A DNA stretch of 50,344 nt from Polyangiaceae bacterium (GCA_029261965.1 JAJDAH010000299.1:1-50344); one strand, 5' to 3'. Positions 8,006 to 15,916 are shown, counted from the stretch's first letter. The notes: generated from the sequence alone by a model not told the origin. Made by a program: numbers and translations.

Positions 8006-8968
8006 TTGCCAAGCGTGAGACTCGTTCTTGGTGCGTTCTTGGTGCTCGCGGGGTGCTCTTCGGACCCCGCGGTGGGCGAGCCGGCGGATTCCGGAATTCC
8101 GACAGCCGAAGCGGGACCCGAGGCCGGCGCCGAAGCGGGCGTGGCCGGTCCCACCCCGCTAACCGTGATGACGTTCAACGTTTTGTGCTCTTTCTGCGGC
8201 GACCCCGCGGAGTACGACACCTGGGACGAGCGGCTGGTTTACTTCGAGGACCTGTTCAGTCGGTACGACGCGGATCTCATCGGACTGCAGGAGCTCACCC
8301 CCATCGGTGACGACGTGCCGCGCATCCTCGAGAGGGCGCCGGGCATGGCGGCGGTGTTTTACGCGCCCGACACTGGATTGCCGTACCCAGACTCGACGAT
8401 CTTGTACCGGGAGTCTCGTTTCGAGGTCGTCGAACGCGGGGAATACTGGTTGAGCCCGACTCCCGAGGAGCCGTTGAGCACAGGGTTCGCTGCGGGTACC
8501 CAGCTGCCGCGCTTGTTGGTTTGGACGGTGCTCGAGGATCGCATGGCCGGCCGTGAAATTTTCTTTGCCACGACGCACTTCGACAACAACACGCCGAGCC
8601 AGCCCATGAGCGCGCCGATCGTCATGGAGCGAACCGCTCCCTTCGTCGCGACACACCCGATCATCCTCACCGGAGATTTCAACTCCGATCTCGCCGACGA
8701 TGCCTACTCGACCTTGACTGGCGATATGGGCGGGTGGGGCTATGGGTTCGTCAACACGCAGGCCCTAGCCGCCGAGTGGCGCGTGGAAACCGACGAGTCC
8801 CCCGTTCCGAGCTACGATCTCGACCGACGAATCGACCATATTTTTGTCGCCGGCGATGGCGTTGCCTTCGACGTTTCCGAGTGGATCGTGGACCTGACTC
8901 GGTACGGTCCGCGGTTGACCTACCCGTCCGACCACTTCGCCATGGTGGCGACCTTGCAATACGAGTGA
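8006..8968 (+). CDS. Lipoprotein with endonuclease/exonuclease/phosphatase domain
   Basis: Exported lipoprotein of about 320 residues. A short hydrophobic signal ends at the lipobox VLAGC, followed by a Pro/Ala/Glu/Gly linker and a DNase I-like fold with its full catalytic set: MTFNVLC (Asn), GLQELT (Glu), TTHFDNN (His), LTGDFNSD (Asp/Asn) and YPSDHFAM (Asp-His). Substrates of the family range from nucleic acids to phosphoinositides and sphingomyelin, so the target is open. The start is TTG 8006 or, equally possible, GTG 8015. It is 37 bp after motB and may be cotranscribed with it; the next gene converges on it with a 16-bp gap. Confidence 0.75.
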   Translation: MPSVRLVLGAFLVLAGCSSDPAVGEPADSGIPTAEAGPEAGAEAGVAGPTPLTVMTFNVLCSFCGDPAEYDTWDERLVYFEDLFSRYDADLIGLQELTPIGDDVPRILERAPGMAAVFYAPDTGLPYPDSTILYRESRFEVVERGEYWLSPTPEEPLSTGFAAGTQLPRLLVWTVLEDRMAGREIFFATTHFDNNTPSQPMSAPIVMERTAPFVATHPIILTGDFNSDLADDAYSTLTGDMGGWGYGFVNTQALAAEWRVETDESPVPSYDLDRRIDHIFVAGDGVAFDVSEWIVDLTRYGPRLTYPSDHFAMVATLQYE

Positions 8969-8984
8969 GTCTTGGTGTCTTGTC

Positions 8985-9557
8985 TCAAGCAGCTTTTTCG
9001 AAACCCAAGAGATCGAGCAGATGGCGGGCATCCAGGGGCTTGTTGACCACGGCCACCGCTCCCGCCGAAAGGAACTTGTCTTCGAGCTGACGCGATGGGC
9101 GACCGGTCAGCGCGATGACCATCACGTGTTTGGTCTCCTTGGTTTTCCGGAGCGCGCGGCACACTTCGATGCCGTCGACGCCGGGCATGTAGGCGTCGAG
9201 CAAGACGGCATCCGGGCGGAACAGGCCCATCTGGATCAGCCCGTCGACGCCGCCTTCGGCGGTCTGAATCGTCAGCGAAGGCACGGTGCGCTTGAGCAGA
9301 CGCTTGGCAGTCCGGAGGAAGCTCGTGTCATCGTCGATCACCAACAGTCGAGCCACGCCCGCCAACGCCGGTGGAATCGGCATGTCGTGCTCGTGAAGGA
9401 ATCGGATCAACGCCCCTCGCTCGATCCGGCGATGTCCGCCGGGGGTTCGGTAGGCGACGAGGATGCCTTTTTCTATCCAATTGAGCACCGCCGAGGGGCT
9501 GACCTCGATCAGCTTGGCGACGGCATGTGAGCTGAAATAGTTATCCCTCTGCCCCAA
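8985..9557 (-). CDS. HTH-receiver response regulator (excisionase/MerR-like HTH, then REC)
   Basis: Predicted phosphorylation-controlled DNA-binding protein of 190 residues with the domains in reverse of the usual order. Residues about 5-60 form an excisionase/MerR-type helix-turn-helix with wing (SSHAVAKLIEVSPSAV, TPGGHRRIE). Residues about 68-188 are a receiver with LLVIDDDTS (acid pair), LLDAYMPGVDG (phospho-acceptor Asp), IALTG (Thr) and VNKPLDA (Lys), so all switch residues are kept. The TTG at 9557 is preferred because GGGAG precedes it by 6 nt; the frame stays open much further upstream but only as a shadow. Neighbours are convergent or distant, so its targets are unknown. No kinase gene adjoins it. 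Confidence 0.7.
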   Translation of the reverse strand: MGQRDNYFSSHAVAKLIEVSPSAVLNWIEKGILVAYRTPGGHRRIERGALIRFLHEHDMPIPPALAGVARLLVIDDDTSFLRTAKRLLKRTVPSLTIQTAEGGVDGLIQMGLFRPDAVLLDAYMPGVDGIEVCRALRKTKETKHVMVIALTGRPSRQLEDKFLSAGAVAVVNKPLDARHLLDLLGFEKAA

Positions 9558-9666
9558 AATGTTCTCCCGGATGATCCCTTTAGAATGCGACGAAGAGAAG
9601 CCGAGTTCAATGGCGTCGTCACGCCGCGCGATCTCCGTAGTATTGCGGAGTCCTGTCGGTTGCGCT
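9558..9666. promoter_or_regulatory. Spacer ahead of the HTH-receiver gene
   Basis: A 109-bp gap between the SUMF1-fold lipoprotein stop and the HTH-receiver start, more AT-rich near the latter. On the minus strand a TTGAAC/CATTCT pair about 17 nt apart (roughly 9579-9607) could be a sigma-70 promoter, and CTCCG/CGGAG arms (about 9626-9643) could form a weak hairpin after the lipoprotein gene. Neither is strong; no sigma-54 pattern is present. Confidence 0.25.
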
Positions 9667-10626
9667 TCAGGGTGACCGCGCGCACCTGAAGCCGACCGCC
9701 CCGGTGGAGACCTCGGGACTCGCTGGCGATCGCACGTACGCCATGCCAGCGGGTGGCACGCTCCGCCACGATCCGCCCCGCAAGGACTTTTGCGAGCCGG
9801 TGTCTGGTCCGGTGGGGTTCGAAACGTCGGCGCTCGAGTAGGAACCGACCCAATCGAACACCCACTCGGCGACGTTGCCCGATAGATCGAAGGCGACCTC
9901 GGGTGAGGCCCCTTCGGGACGCGAGGCGACCCGCGCCGGCGCGACGCCGTCGTGTTCCGGGCAGGCTGCCGTACCGCCGAGCACCGCGAGCTCGCACTGA
10001 AAGTCGTTGCCCCACGGGTATGCACGTTCGTCGGTCCCGCGTGCGGCGGCCTCCCACTCGGCTTCGGTCGGCAAGCGCCGGTCGCCGTCCCAGCGGCAAA
10101 ACTCTCGCGCCTCCGCCCAAGACACGCACGTGACGGGGTAGTCTTCACCGGTCTCGAAGGTGCACCCCTTGGCGAGATCGGAGCCCGGGGCAGGGCAGCC
10201 ACCGTCGTCGACGCATCGCCGATAGCGCGCGACCGTGACCTCGTAGGCGTCGAGCACGAAGGCGTCGAGTGTCACCGATCGCGCTGGCGTGTGGTCGGCA
10301 AACCCGTTGCCCAGGTTGGGCTCCAGACTGCCCATGGTGAACGCGGTCTCCGGGTAGCAGGTTTCCCGGTCGAACATCATCGAGTCGTCGCTGCGGAGCT
10401 CCCCACACGGGCCGAAGGTATCCGGGCTCGAGCCCGTGTCGGAGCCTGCATCCGCGCCGAGGGGCTTGGCCTCGGAGCGCGCGTCGGGCGTCCCGGCCAT
10501 CGGTTCCGGCGTTTGCGGGGCCGTGTCTGTTCCCGAATCGAGAGTCGGAGCGATGTCGAAGCTCTGGCCACCGCACGCGCACAATACGAACAGCGCCGGC
10601 GCGCACGCAGCAAGGGTGCGATTCAT
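9667..10626 (-). CDS. Lipoprotein with SUMF1/FGE-sulfatase fold, apparently non-catalytic
   Basis: Exported lipoprotein of 319 residues. The signal ends at VLCAC (Cys 18), followed by an Asp/Ser/Pro-rich linker to about residue 75, then a formylglycine-generating enzyme (SUMF1) fold: FTMGS, FVLDAYEVTVARYR, PVTCVSWAEAREFC, RRLPTEAEWEAAARG, GNVAEWVFD, SLRGGSW and GFRCA. The Tyr-Cys-x-Arg-x-Cys active pair of true FGE is replaced by AYVRSPASPE, so formylglycine formation is unlikely; many bacterial SUMF1 proteins are binding or structural modules. Its ATG overlaps the stop of the 90-residue gene by 4 bp, placing it at the end of the fliD-fliS transcript. Confidence 0.8.
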   Translation of the reverse strand: MNRTLAACAPALFVLCACGGQSFDIAPTLDSGTDTAPQTPEPMAGTPDARSEAKPLGADAGSDTGSSPDTFGPCGELRSDDSMMFDRETCYPETAFTMGSLEPNLGNGFADHTPARSVTLDAFVLDAYEVTVARYRRCVDDGGCPAPGSDLAKGCTFETGEDYPVTCVSWAEAREFCRWDGDRRLPTEAEWEAAARGTDERAYPWGNDFQCELAVLGGTAACPEHDGVAPARVASRPEGASPEVAFDLSGNVAEWVFDWVGSYSSADVSNPTGPDTGSQKSLRGGSWRSVPPAGMAYVRSPASPEVSTGAVGFRCARSP

Positions 10627-10895
10627 GCGTCGGGGTCTTCGGGGTGATCGTTCGCGGAGCTCTCGCCCGATTCGGAACGTCGTCGGTGAAGTGCGGCACT
10701 CGACAACTCGACGGTTGCCGCTGGCGTGGTCGCCGGCGCGCTCTTCTTGGCCGACTCGCCCGCGCCGTCGTCCTCGTTGTCCTCGGGCTTCTGGCGGGGT
10801 GCCCCGCCCTCGGAGGGGTGGCGGTGCACTTCGAGGTTGGGTGCGAACGCGCGTGTCGCGGTGGTCGCCGAGACAGCGCGCACACGCTCAGTCAC
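10623..10895 (-). CDS. Small hydrophilic protein of unknown function
   Basis: A 90-residue protein I do not recognise. It is rich in Ala, Ser, Glu, Asp and Pro, has no obvious membrane segment and is probably disordered (for example KPEDNEDDGAGES). Its reality rests on position: the GTG start overlaps the upstream stop as GTGA (10892-10895) and its stop overlaps the downstream ATG (10623-10626), the same coupling as the neighbouring genes. It would be translated with the methyltransferase/TPR protein and the SUMF1-fold lipoprotein. A spurious frame cannot be excluded. Confidence 0.55.
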   Translation of the reverse strand: MTERVRAVSATTATRAFAPNLEVHRHPSEGGAPRQKPEDNEDDGAGESAKKSAPATTPAATVELSSAALHRRRSESGESSANDHPEDPDA

Positions 10896-12190
10896 CGCGG
10901 TTCTCCCGAGCTCGCCGAAGTGGCCTGCGCGAGGCGAGTCTCGATTTCCGCATCGGCGTGTCTGCCCGCCTCGGCGAGCAGCTCTGCAAAAAGCAGGTGA
11001 GTGGCGGGACTGAGCTCGTCACCGAAGGCGCGCACCCGGTCGAGCCCCCAGATGCCGAGTTCGGCGTCCCCGAGCTGTCGCGAAGCCTTCGCCAGCTCGA
11101 CTGCTACCGCTTCGTCCGCTGGCCGAAGCGCGTTCGCCATGCGCAAACTCTCCAGGGCCGCGCTAGGGTGGGCTTCGGCAAGAACGAGCGCGAGAGTGCA
11201 CGCGCAATCGAAATCCGTCGGGCAAGCAGTGACCGCGGACGTTGCCAACTCGACGGCGTCGGACAACGATCCGGCCGCGAGCGACAGTCTGGCCACGCCG
11301 GCTGTCGGTCTCGGGTCCTCTGGGGCGAGCTCCCGGGCGCGGAAAAAGGCTCGCGCAGCGGCGTCGCCGTTGCCGAGGGCGATTTGCGCGTCCCCGTCGT
11401 GGAGCGCGGCTTGAATTTGCACCGGCAGACGGCTGCTTCGGGCGGCTTGGGCGAGGGCGTTCAATGTGGCGTCCACGTCGCCGGTGCCGGCGCAGACCGC
11501 GGCCCTTTCCAGGTGAAGCCAACCTTCGTCCGGCGAAGGCACCGCCACACACACCACAAACGAATGCTGGGCGTCCGCCCAGGTGACGACCTCGAATCCA
11601 CAGGTCTCGAGGGCGGCCTCCAGGCTCGATCTCGAAAACGCGCGCCGGGCCGGTGCTTCGAGGCTCTGGGCCGGATAGGCCGCCGGCTCCGCCACCAGGA
11701 CGCGCGCGCCCGTGGCGGTGCGCTTTCGGACCGAACGAAGAACACTTTCGTAGTCGATCGCGTGGCCGAGCACATCGGCGATGAGCACCGCGTCGGCGTC
11801 GTCGAGCGGTGGGGCGCTGGCGAGATCACTCACGAGGTACTCCGCTCGTGGCTCGTACGCGCGGGCGAAGTCGATCGCGTCGGGATCGCAGTCGACGCCG
11901 ACCACGCTCTCATGCGCTTCGACGAGGTGACGTGTCCCTACCGCGGCGCCGCACCCGACGTCGAGAGCACGCTTCGCCGTGGGAACTGCTGCGACGAGAG
12001 CCCGGTAGAAAGTCTCGGTTTTCGGAGCCGAGCTCGGAAGCTTGGGGTACGCGCGGACGCGGCCGCGGGGAACCCGCACGGTCACGTCGGAGTCGAAAAT
12101 CGCTCGGAGCTCGTCAGCACTCCCCGTTTGCTCGTATCGAGGTGAGCCGGCGGCGGAATCGCTTCGTCGCTGGGACGTCGGGTGGCTCAC
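10892..12190 (-). CDS. Methyltransferase fused to TPR-like helical repeats, in the fliD-fliS operon
   Basis: A 432-residue protein. The first ~60 residues are variable; residues about 70-210 carry a class I SAM methyltransferase with ALDVGCGAAVGTRHL, VVGVDCDPDAIDFA and DAVLIADVLGHA. Residues about 225-430 are Ala-rich helix pairs resembling TPRs (AFFRARELAPEDPRP, ALRPADEAVAVELAK). The GTG at 12190 overlaps the fliS stop as GTGA; the longer frame to 12250 would run into fliS. Sitting right after the flagellin chaperone, it is a candidate modifier of flagellin or its glycan, but no acceptor is visible. A general methyltransferase carried along in the operon is the alternative. Confidence 0.75.
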   Translation of the reverse strand: MSHPTSQRRSDSAAGSPRYEQTGSADELRAIFDSDVTVRVPRGRVRAYPKLPSSAPKTETFYRALVAAVPTAKRALDVGCGAAVGTRHLVEAHESVVGVDCDPDAIDFARAYEPRAEYLVSDLASAPPLDDADAVLIADVLGHAIDYESVLRSVRKRTATGARVLVAEPAAYPAQSLEAPARRAFSRSSLEAALETCGFEVVTWADAQHSFVVCVAVPSPDEGWLHLERAAVCAGTGDVDATLNALAQAARSSRLPVQIQAALHDGDAQIALGNGDAAARAFFRARELAPEDPRPTAGVARLSLAAGSLSDAVELATSAVTACPTDFDCACTLALVLAEAHPSAALESLRMANALRPADEAVAVELAKASRQLGDAELGIWGLDRVRAFGDELSPATHLLFAELLAEAGRHADAEIETRLAQATSASSGEPR

Positions 12191-12594
12191 CCTCGGACCT
12201 TTCGTTCGGCGCCAGCTTCTCGCGCCGCCTGCGGCACGGCTTCGTGCCACGCCTCTTTCAGGGGAGTCAGAACCTGGATGACGTCGGCGATGGGCTGCGG
12301 ATCACTCGTGGCATTGGCACGAGTCAGCTGATCCATCGCAAAGCCGTAGAGCCCCTCGAGGCGCTCGCACAACTCGGGGGCTGCGCTGTGGTCGAGCGCG
12401 ATGTAGAGCTCGCTCACGATGGCGTGAGACTTCGAGATGAGCTCCCGGCCTTTGGCCATTTCCCCTTTCTCGAAGCAGTACTTCGCGCCGTTCAGGAAGC
12501 GGAATAGACCGTCGTACAATGCCAAGAGCAGCTCGCCCGGGCTCGCGGTCTGTGCTCTGACTTGTTTGTACCGATCGACTGCTGACTCGAGCAT
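12187..12594 (-). CDS. fliS: Flagellin export chaperone FliS
   Basis: Cytoplasmic four-helix chaperone that holds flagellin unfolded for the export gate. 135 residues, usual length, with DRYKQVRAQTASPGELLLALY at the N terminus split over helix 1 (typical YxxxxxxTASPxxLixmLydG pattern), FLNGAKYCFEKGE and the helix YIALDHSAAPEL; the C-terminus is longer and more charged than most. Transcribed after fliD (21-bp gap) and coupled by a 4-bp overlap to the methyltransferase/TPR gene. Confidence 0.92.
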   Translation of the reverse strand: MLESAVDRYKQVRAQTASPGELLLALYDGLFRFLNGAKYCFEKGEMAKGRELISKSHAIVSELYIALDHSAAPELCERLEGLYGFAMDQLTRANATSDPQPIADVIQVLTPLKEAWHEAVPQAAREAGAERKVRG

Positions 12595-12615
12595 CTAGTG
12601 AGAACCCTTTCGAGT

Positions 12616-13947
12616 TTAACCCCCGCCGAACGCTGCGAGCAGATAGTCGAGCTGTGCGAGGTTACCGGCCACGGTCGCGTCCATGTTGATGAACTGCTTT
12701 CGGAGCTGTTCCTCCATCCGGGTGAGCCGCGCCGTTTCACGCTCGATCCGGTCCTCGATGCCATCCACCCTGGACTCCATGCCTTCTTCTCGAGCGGTGA
12801 GGGTTCCGTCGTTGGGATCGGTGAAGGTGTCGATGAGGTTGCGGAAGATATCCATGACGCCGTTGGTGGCGCTGTCGTCCCCCGCGAGCACGCTGGCAAC
12901 CGCGGCCGGATCGGCCTCGAGCGCGCTCGCGAGCTTCGTCTCGTCGAGCTTGAGCGAGCCGTCGTTGTTCAGGTTGACGCCGATGTTGGCGAGCATTTGT
13001 ACCGCGCCACTGCCCACGGTCGTCACGACCGTGTTCGAGAGCTGCGTAGTGATGTTGCGCAAGGCCGAATCTCCGGCCAGCTCCGGGTTGGTCCCCTTGA
13101 TCGAACCGAACCCGGCGGTCAGGTGAATCTTGCTGTTGACGTCGTTGAAAGCGTTGACGAAGGAGCGCACCTTTTCCGCCAGCGCGTCCGGGTCGGTTTC
13201 GACGTTGACCGTGATGGGGCCGGTGGTTTCTTCCGTCAGCGCTAGGGTCACCCCCTGAATCGCACCGCTGATTTGGTTCGTCGCTCGCGTGACGTTGAAC
13301 CCGTCGATGGTCACCGAAGCGTCTTGGGCGGCTTGTACGGTGTTCGCCGGAGTCGTGAGACCCAGGGAGGTCCCGTTCTCGGTGAACGAGACCGCGTTCG
13401 CCGCGCCGGTATCCAGCCCGCGAACCTGGAGACGATAGTTGGTTCCGTCGAAGAAGACCGATGCCCCGACGCGCTCGCCCGAGGCGTTGATTTTTCCCGC
13501 GATGCTTTCGAGGGTGTCGCTCGAGTCGATGGAGATCGAGACGGTCGACCCCGCGCCCACCTGGACGTCGAGCGAGCCGCTTTGGGAGAGCGCGTTCGTC
13601 GACGAGGCGAATGCGTCAGTGTACGTGCGCTGTTCTTTCGCCAACGCGTTGACGGTCACGTCGAAGGAGCCGGGGAGCGCCGAGCCGTTGGCGCTCGCCA
13701 CGACCGCCGAGCCGCTCGAGCTTGCCTTATAGCTGCCGACGTCCTGGAGCGAGTCGAGGTCGGAAACCGCGGATTTGAGCGACGCCAAAAGGCCCCCCAG
13801 GTCGCTCAGCGTCGAAACGGCCGCGTTGAGGTTGCTGACGTCCCGCTGCATGTTGCTGAGCGGAGCGGAGCTCGCGGCCACCAGACCACTCACCAGGAGG
13901 TCGATGTCGATTCCCGAGCCGATGCCGTTCAACTGAATCGCGGGCAT
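12616..13947 (-). CDS. fliD: Flagellar filament cap protein FliD
   Basis: Forms the cap that folds flagellin at the growing filament tip. 443 residues, typical length; the N-terminal GSGIDIDLLVSGLV and the heptad-like NMQRDVSNLNAAVSTLSDL match FliD_N, and the C-terminal coiled-coil (RVDGIEDRIERETARLTRM, FINMDATVAGNLAQLDYLL) matches FliD_C. The ATG at 13947 follows GAGG in GAGGACCTC. It heads the fliD-fliS-methyltransferase-small protein-SUMF1 operon and has its own sigma-54-type promoter at 13981-13996. Confidence 0.95.
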   Translation of the reverse strand: MPAIQLNGIGSGIDIDLLVSGLVAASSAPLSNMQRDVSNLNAAVSTLSDLGGLLASLKSAVSDLDSLQDVGSYKASSSGSAVVASANGSALPGSFDVTVNALAKEQRTYTDAFASSTNALSQSGSLDVQVGAGSTVSISIDSSDTLESIAGKINASGERVGASVFFDGTNYRLQVRGLDTGAANAVSFTENGTSLGLTTPANTVQAAQDASVTIDGFNVTRATNQISGAIQGVTLALTEETTGPITVNVETDPDALAEKVRSFVNAFNDVNSKIHLTAGFGSIKGTNPELAGDSALRNITTQLSNTVVTTVGSGAVQMLANIGVNLNNDGSLKLDETKLASALEADPAAVASVLAGDDSATNGVMDIFRNLIDTFTDPNDGTLTAREEGMESRVDGIEDRIERETARLTRMEEQLRKQFINMDATVAGNLAQLDYLLAAFGGG

Positions 13948-13980
13948 GAGGTCCTCTGCGCCTGAGTACGGTCTTGCCTA

Positions 13981-13996
13981 AGCAAGACGCCTGCCA
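13981..13996 (-). promoter_or_regulatory. Sigma-54 promoter of the fliD operon
   Basis: Minus-strand TGGCAGGCGTCTTGCT obeys GG-N10-GC with a near-consensus TTGC at -12. The predicted transcription start is about 13970, 23 nt before the fliD ATG, leaving room for the GAGG ribosome site. It lies directly after the T-run of the flagellin 1 terminator. Confidence 0.75.
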
Positions 13997-14040
13997 AAAA
14001 AAGGGAGCTGACCCCGCCGCACCGGCCCATCCGGCGCGGC
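13996..14040 (-). terminator. Terminator after flagellin gene 1
   Basis: On the minus strand a 10-bp GC stem (14031-14040 with 14016-14025, one G-U pair, 5-nt loop) follows the flagellin stop at 14063. A run of seven T comes 13 nt later at 14002-13996. The distance to the T-run is longer than ideal, so a Rho-assisted end is possible. Confidence 0.6.
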
Positions 14041-14062
14041 AGGGCCCTCTCCCGCGCTACTC

Positions 14063-14893
14063 TTATCCGAGCAAGCCGAACGCCAGCTGCGGCAGCTGGT
14101 TGGCCTGGGCGAGAACCGAGACACCGGCCTGGCTCAGGACCTGGTTGCGGCTCATCTTCGCCGTTTCGCTGGCGACGTCGACGTCTCTGATCCGCGAGTT
14201 CGCCGCCGACAGGTTCAAGCGCATGGTCTGAATCGAGCTCGTCGAGATGTCGAGTCGGTTCATCGCAGCACCAAACTTGGCGCGGCCGGTGGACACCGTG
14301 TTGATCGCCGTGTCGATGACGGCAAGCGTCGCCAACGCGGCGGTTGCTCCCGCACCCGAAACGGTGTTGCCGGTAGCCGTGACCGCCGAGAGACTGACGC
14401 CACCGAAGGTGACGGAAATCTTGTCGGACGCAACGTTGTCGAGGCCCACCTGGAAGGTGATGGTCGACGCGGTCGTGTTCACGAGTTGCTTGCCGTTGAA
14501 CTTGGCAGAATCTTGGATTCGGCTAATCTCCGCCTTGAGCAAGCCGAACTCGGTGTCGAGGAAGCCACGGTCGTTGGCGCTCAACGAGCCGTTGGACGCC
14601 TGCACCGAGATCTCGCGCATACGGCCCAGCACGCCGTGAATTTCGCCGAGTGACCCTTCCGCCGTTTGTGCCATCGAAATGCCGTCGCCGGCGTTTCGTT
14701 CGGCCACCGCGAACGAGCGGATTTGCGACTTCATGCTTTCGCTGATCGCTAGCCCGGCTGCGTCGTCTGCTGCGGTGTTGACTCGATAGCCGCTCGACAG
14801 CTTCGCGAAGCTGGATTGGAGCGCCTTCTGATTGCCAAAAAGACTCTTCTGCGCCTGAAGCGACGCGACGTTGGTTTGAATTGTAACTGCCAT
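14063..14893 (-). CDS. Flagellin 1, short D0/D1 form
   Basis: Filament subunit of 276 residues. The N-terminal D0/D1 signature is IQTNVASLQAQKSL, FAKLSSGYRVNTAADDAAGLA and the C-terminal one is TMRLNLSAANSRIRDVDVA and NQLPQLAFGLL. Only about 100 residues lie between, so there is no room for the large variable D2/D3 domains. The ATG follows AAGGAGAT. It is a paralogue of the second flagellin, of identical length. Several Ser/Thr in the central TATGNTVSGAGAT segment are plausible glycan sites for the Maf enzyme. Transcription appears independent: a sigma-28-like element lies at 14962-14988 and terminators lie on both sides. Confidence 0.95.
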   Translation of the reverse strand: MAVTIQTNVASLQAQKSLFGNQKALQSSFAKLSSGYRVNTAADDAAGLAISESMKSQIRSFAVAERNAGDGISMAQTAEGSLGEIHGVLGRMREISVQASNGSLSANDRGFLDTEFGLLKAEISRIQDSAKFNGKQLVNTTASTITFQVGLDNVASDKISVTFGGVSLSAVTATGNTVSGAGATAALATLAVIDTAINTVSTGRAKFGAAMNRLDISTSSIQTMRLNLSAANSRIRDVDVASETAKMSRNQVLSQAGVSVLAQANQLPQLAFGLLG

Positions 14894-14961
14894 GACGATC
14901 TCCTTCTTGGAGGTTGCGCCGCCGAGGTGGCGGCTCGGGCGTCAATGCCCTGCGACCCTCC

Positions 14962-14988
14962 AGAACGGGCCGGCGCAGGCAGTCTTGA
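14962..14988 (-). promoter_or_regulatory. Sigma-28-like promoter of flagellin gene 1
   Basis: Minus-strand TCAAGACT, exactly 11 nt, then CCCGTTCT. It parallels the flgM element (TAAAGGTC-N11-GCCGTTCG) and the FliA consensus (TAAAGTTT-N11-GCCGATAA). The predicted start is near 14955, giving a leader of about 60 nt. No GG-N10-GC site is found in this spacer. The leader holds two GGA triplets, one in the ribosome site, as a CsrA target would. Confidence 0.5.
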
Positions 14989-14989
14989 G

Positions 14990-15054
14990 AAAAAAATGAT
15001 CTCGCCTCCGGGGGAGGCGGATCCCGGCCCCGGCGCGCCTTCGCGGCCGGGGCC
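14990..15054 (-). terminator. Terminator between flagellin gene 2 and flagellin gene 1
   Basis: Read on the minus strand: a 9-bp GC stem (15046-15054 with 15026-15034), then a perfect 6-bp stem with a 3-nt loop (15013-15018 with 15004-15009), then seven T at 14996-14990. It would end the csrA-maf-flagellin 2 transcript and separate it from flagellin 1. Confidence 0.65.
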
Positions 15055-15085
15055 CGAACCGGGCATTGAGAGCTGCCCCGAGGCG

Positions 15086-15916
15086 CTATTGGAGCAGTCC
15101 GAGAGCCAGCTGTGGCAGCTGGTTGGCCTGGGAGAGCACCGAGACGCCAGCCTGGCTCAGGATCTGGTTGCGGCTCAGCTTGGCGGTTTCGGAGGCGACG
15201 TCGACGTCGCGAATGCGCGAGTTGGCTGCCGAGAGATTCAGCCGCATCGTCGAAATGCTGCTCGTGACGATGTCGAGGCGGTTCATCGCGGCGCCGTAGT
15301 CGGCACGCTTGGTGGAGATGGCGGTCAGGGCGCTGTCGATTCGGCCGAGCGCTGTGAGCGATCCGGTGGCACCCGCGCCCGCGAGCGTGGTGGTGCCTGC
15401 CAGAAGAGTTGTCAGGGCGACCCCGCCGAAGCTCAGCGTCAGCTGATCCGAGGCGGTGTTGTCGAGCCCGATCTGGAACTGAATCGACGTCGCTGTCGAG
15501 CTCAACAACTGGTTGCCGTTGAACTTGGCCGCGCCTTGCACGCGGGTGATCTCCGACTGGAGCGCGCGGAACTCGGTGTTCAGATATCCGCGGTCGGTGG
15601 CGCTCAGCGACCCGTTCGCTCCCTGCATCGCCAGCTCTCTCATTCGACCGATGACCGAATGCACCTCGCCGAGCGCACCTTCCGCCGTCTGCACCATCGA
15701 GATGGCGTCGTTCGCGTTGCGCTCTGCCACGACGTAGGATCGAATCTGCGATCTCATGCTCTCGCTGATCGCGAGCCCCGCGGCGTCGTCCTTGGCGCTG
15801 TTGATGCGGAAGCCACTCGACAACTTGGCGAAGCTCGTGCCGAGCATGCTTTGATTCTTGCCGAGGTTCATCTGCGCCTGCATCGAGGCGACATTCGTTT
15901 GAATTCTGAGACTCAT
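15086..15916 (-). CDS. Flagellin 2, short D0/D1 form
   Basis: Second filament subunit, also 276 residues, collinear with flagellin 1 without gaps: IQTNVASMQAQMNL, FAKLSSGFRINSAKDDAAG, TMRLNLSAANSRIRDVDVA and NQLPQLALGLL. The centre differs most (LLAGTTTLAGAGATGS). The ATG at 15916 overlaps the maf stop by 4 bp (ATGA); the open frame extending to 16801 is a shadow of maf. AGGAAGGGA lies about 10 nt upstream. It can be translated from the csrA-maf transcript and perhaps also from a weak internal promoter at 15936-15962. Confidence 0.93.
   Translation of the reverse strand: MSLRIQTNVASMQAQMNLGKNQSMLGTSFAKLSSGFRINSAKDDAAGLAISESMRSQIRSYVVAERNANDAISMVQTAEGALGEVHSVIGRMRELAMQGANGSLSATDRGYLNTEFRALQSEITRVQGAAKFNGNQLLSSTATSIQFQIGLDNTASDQLTLSFGGVALTTLLAGTTTLAGAGATGSLTALGRIDSALTAISTKRADYGAAMNRLDIVTSSISTMRLNLSAANSRIRDVDVASETAKLSRNQILSQAGVSVLSQANQLPQLALGLLQ

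Noticed and set aside
13971-13987. Perfect GTCTTGC/GCAAGAC inverted repeat before fliD
   Set aside because: Half of it is the -12 box of the sigma-54-type promoter; no T-run follows, so it is probably coincidental and not a terminator.
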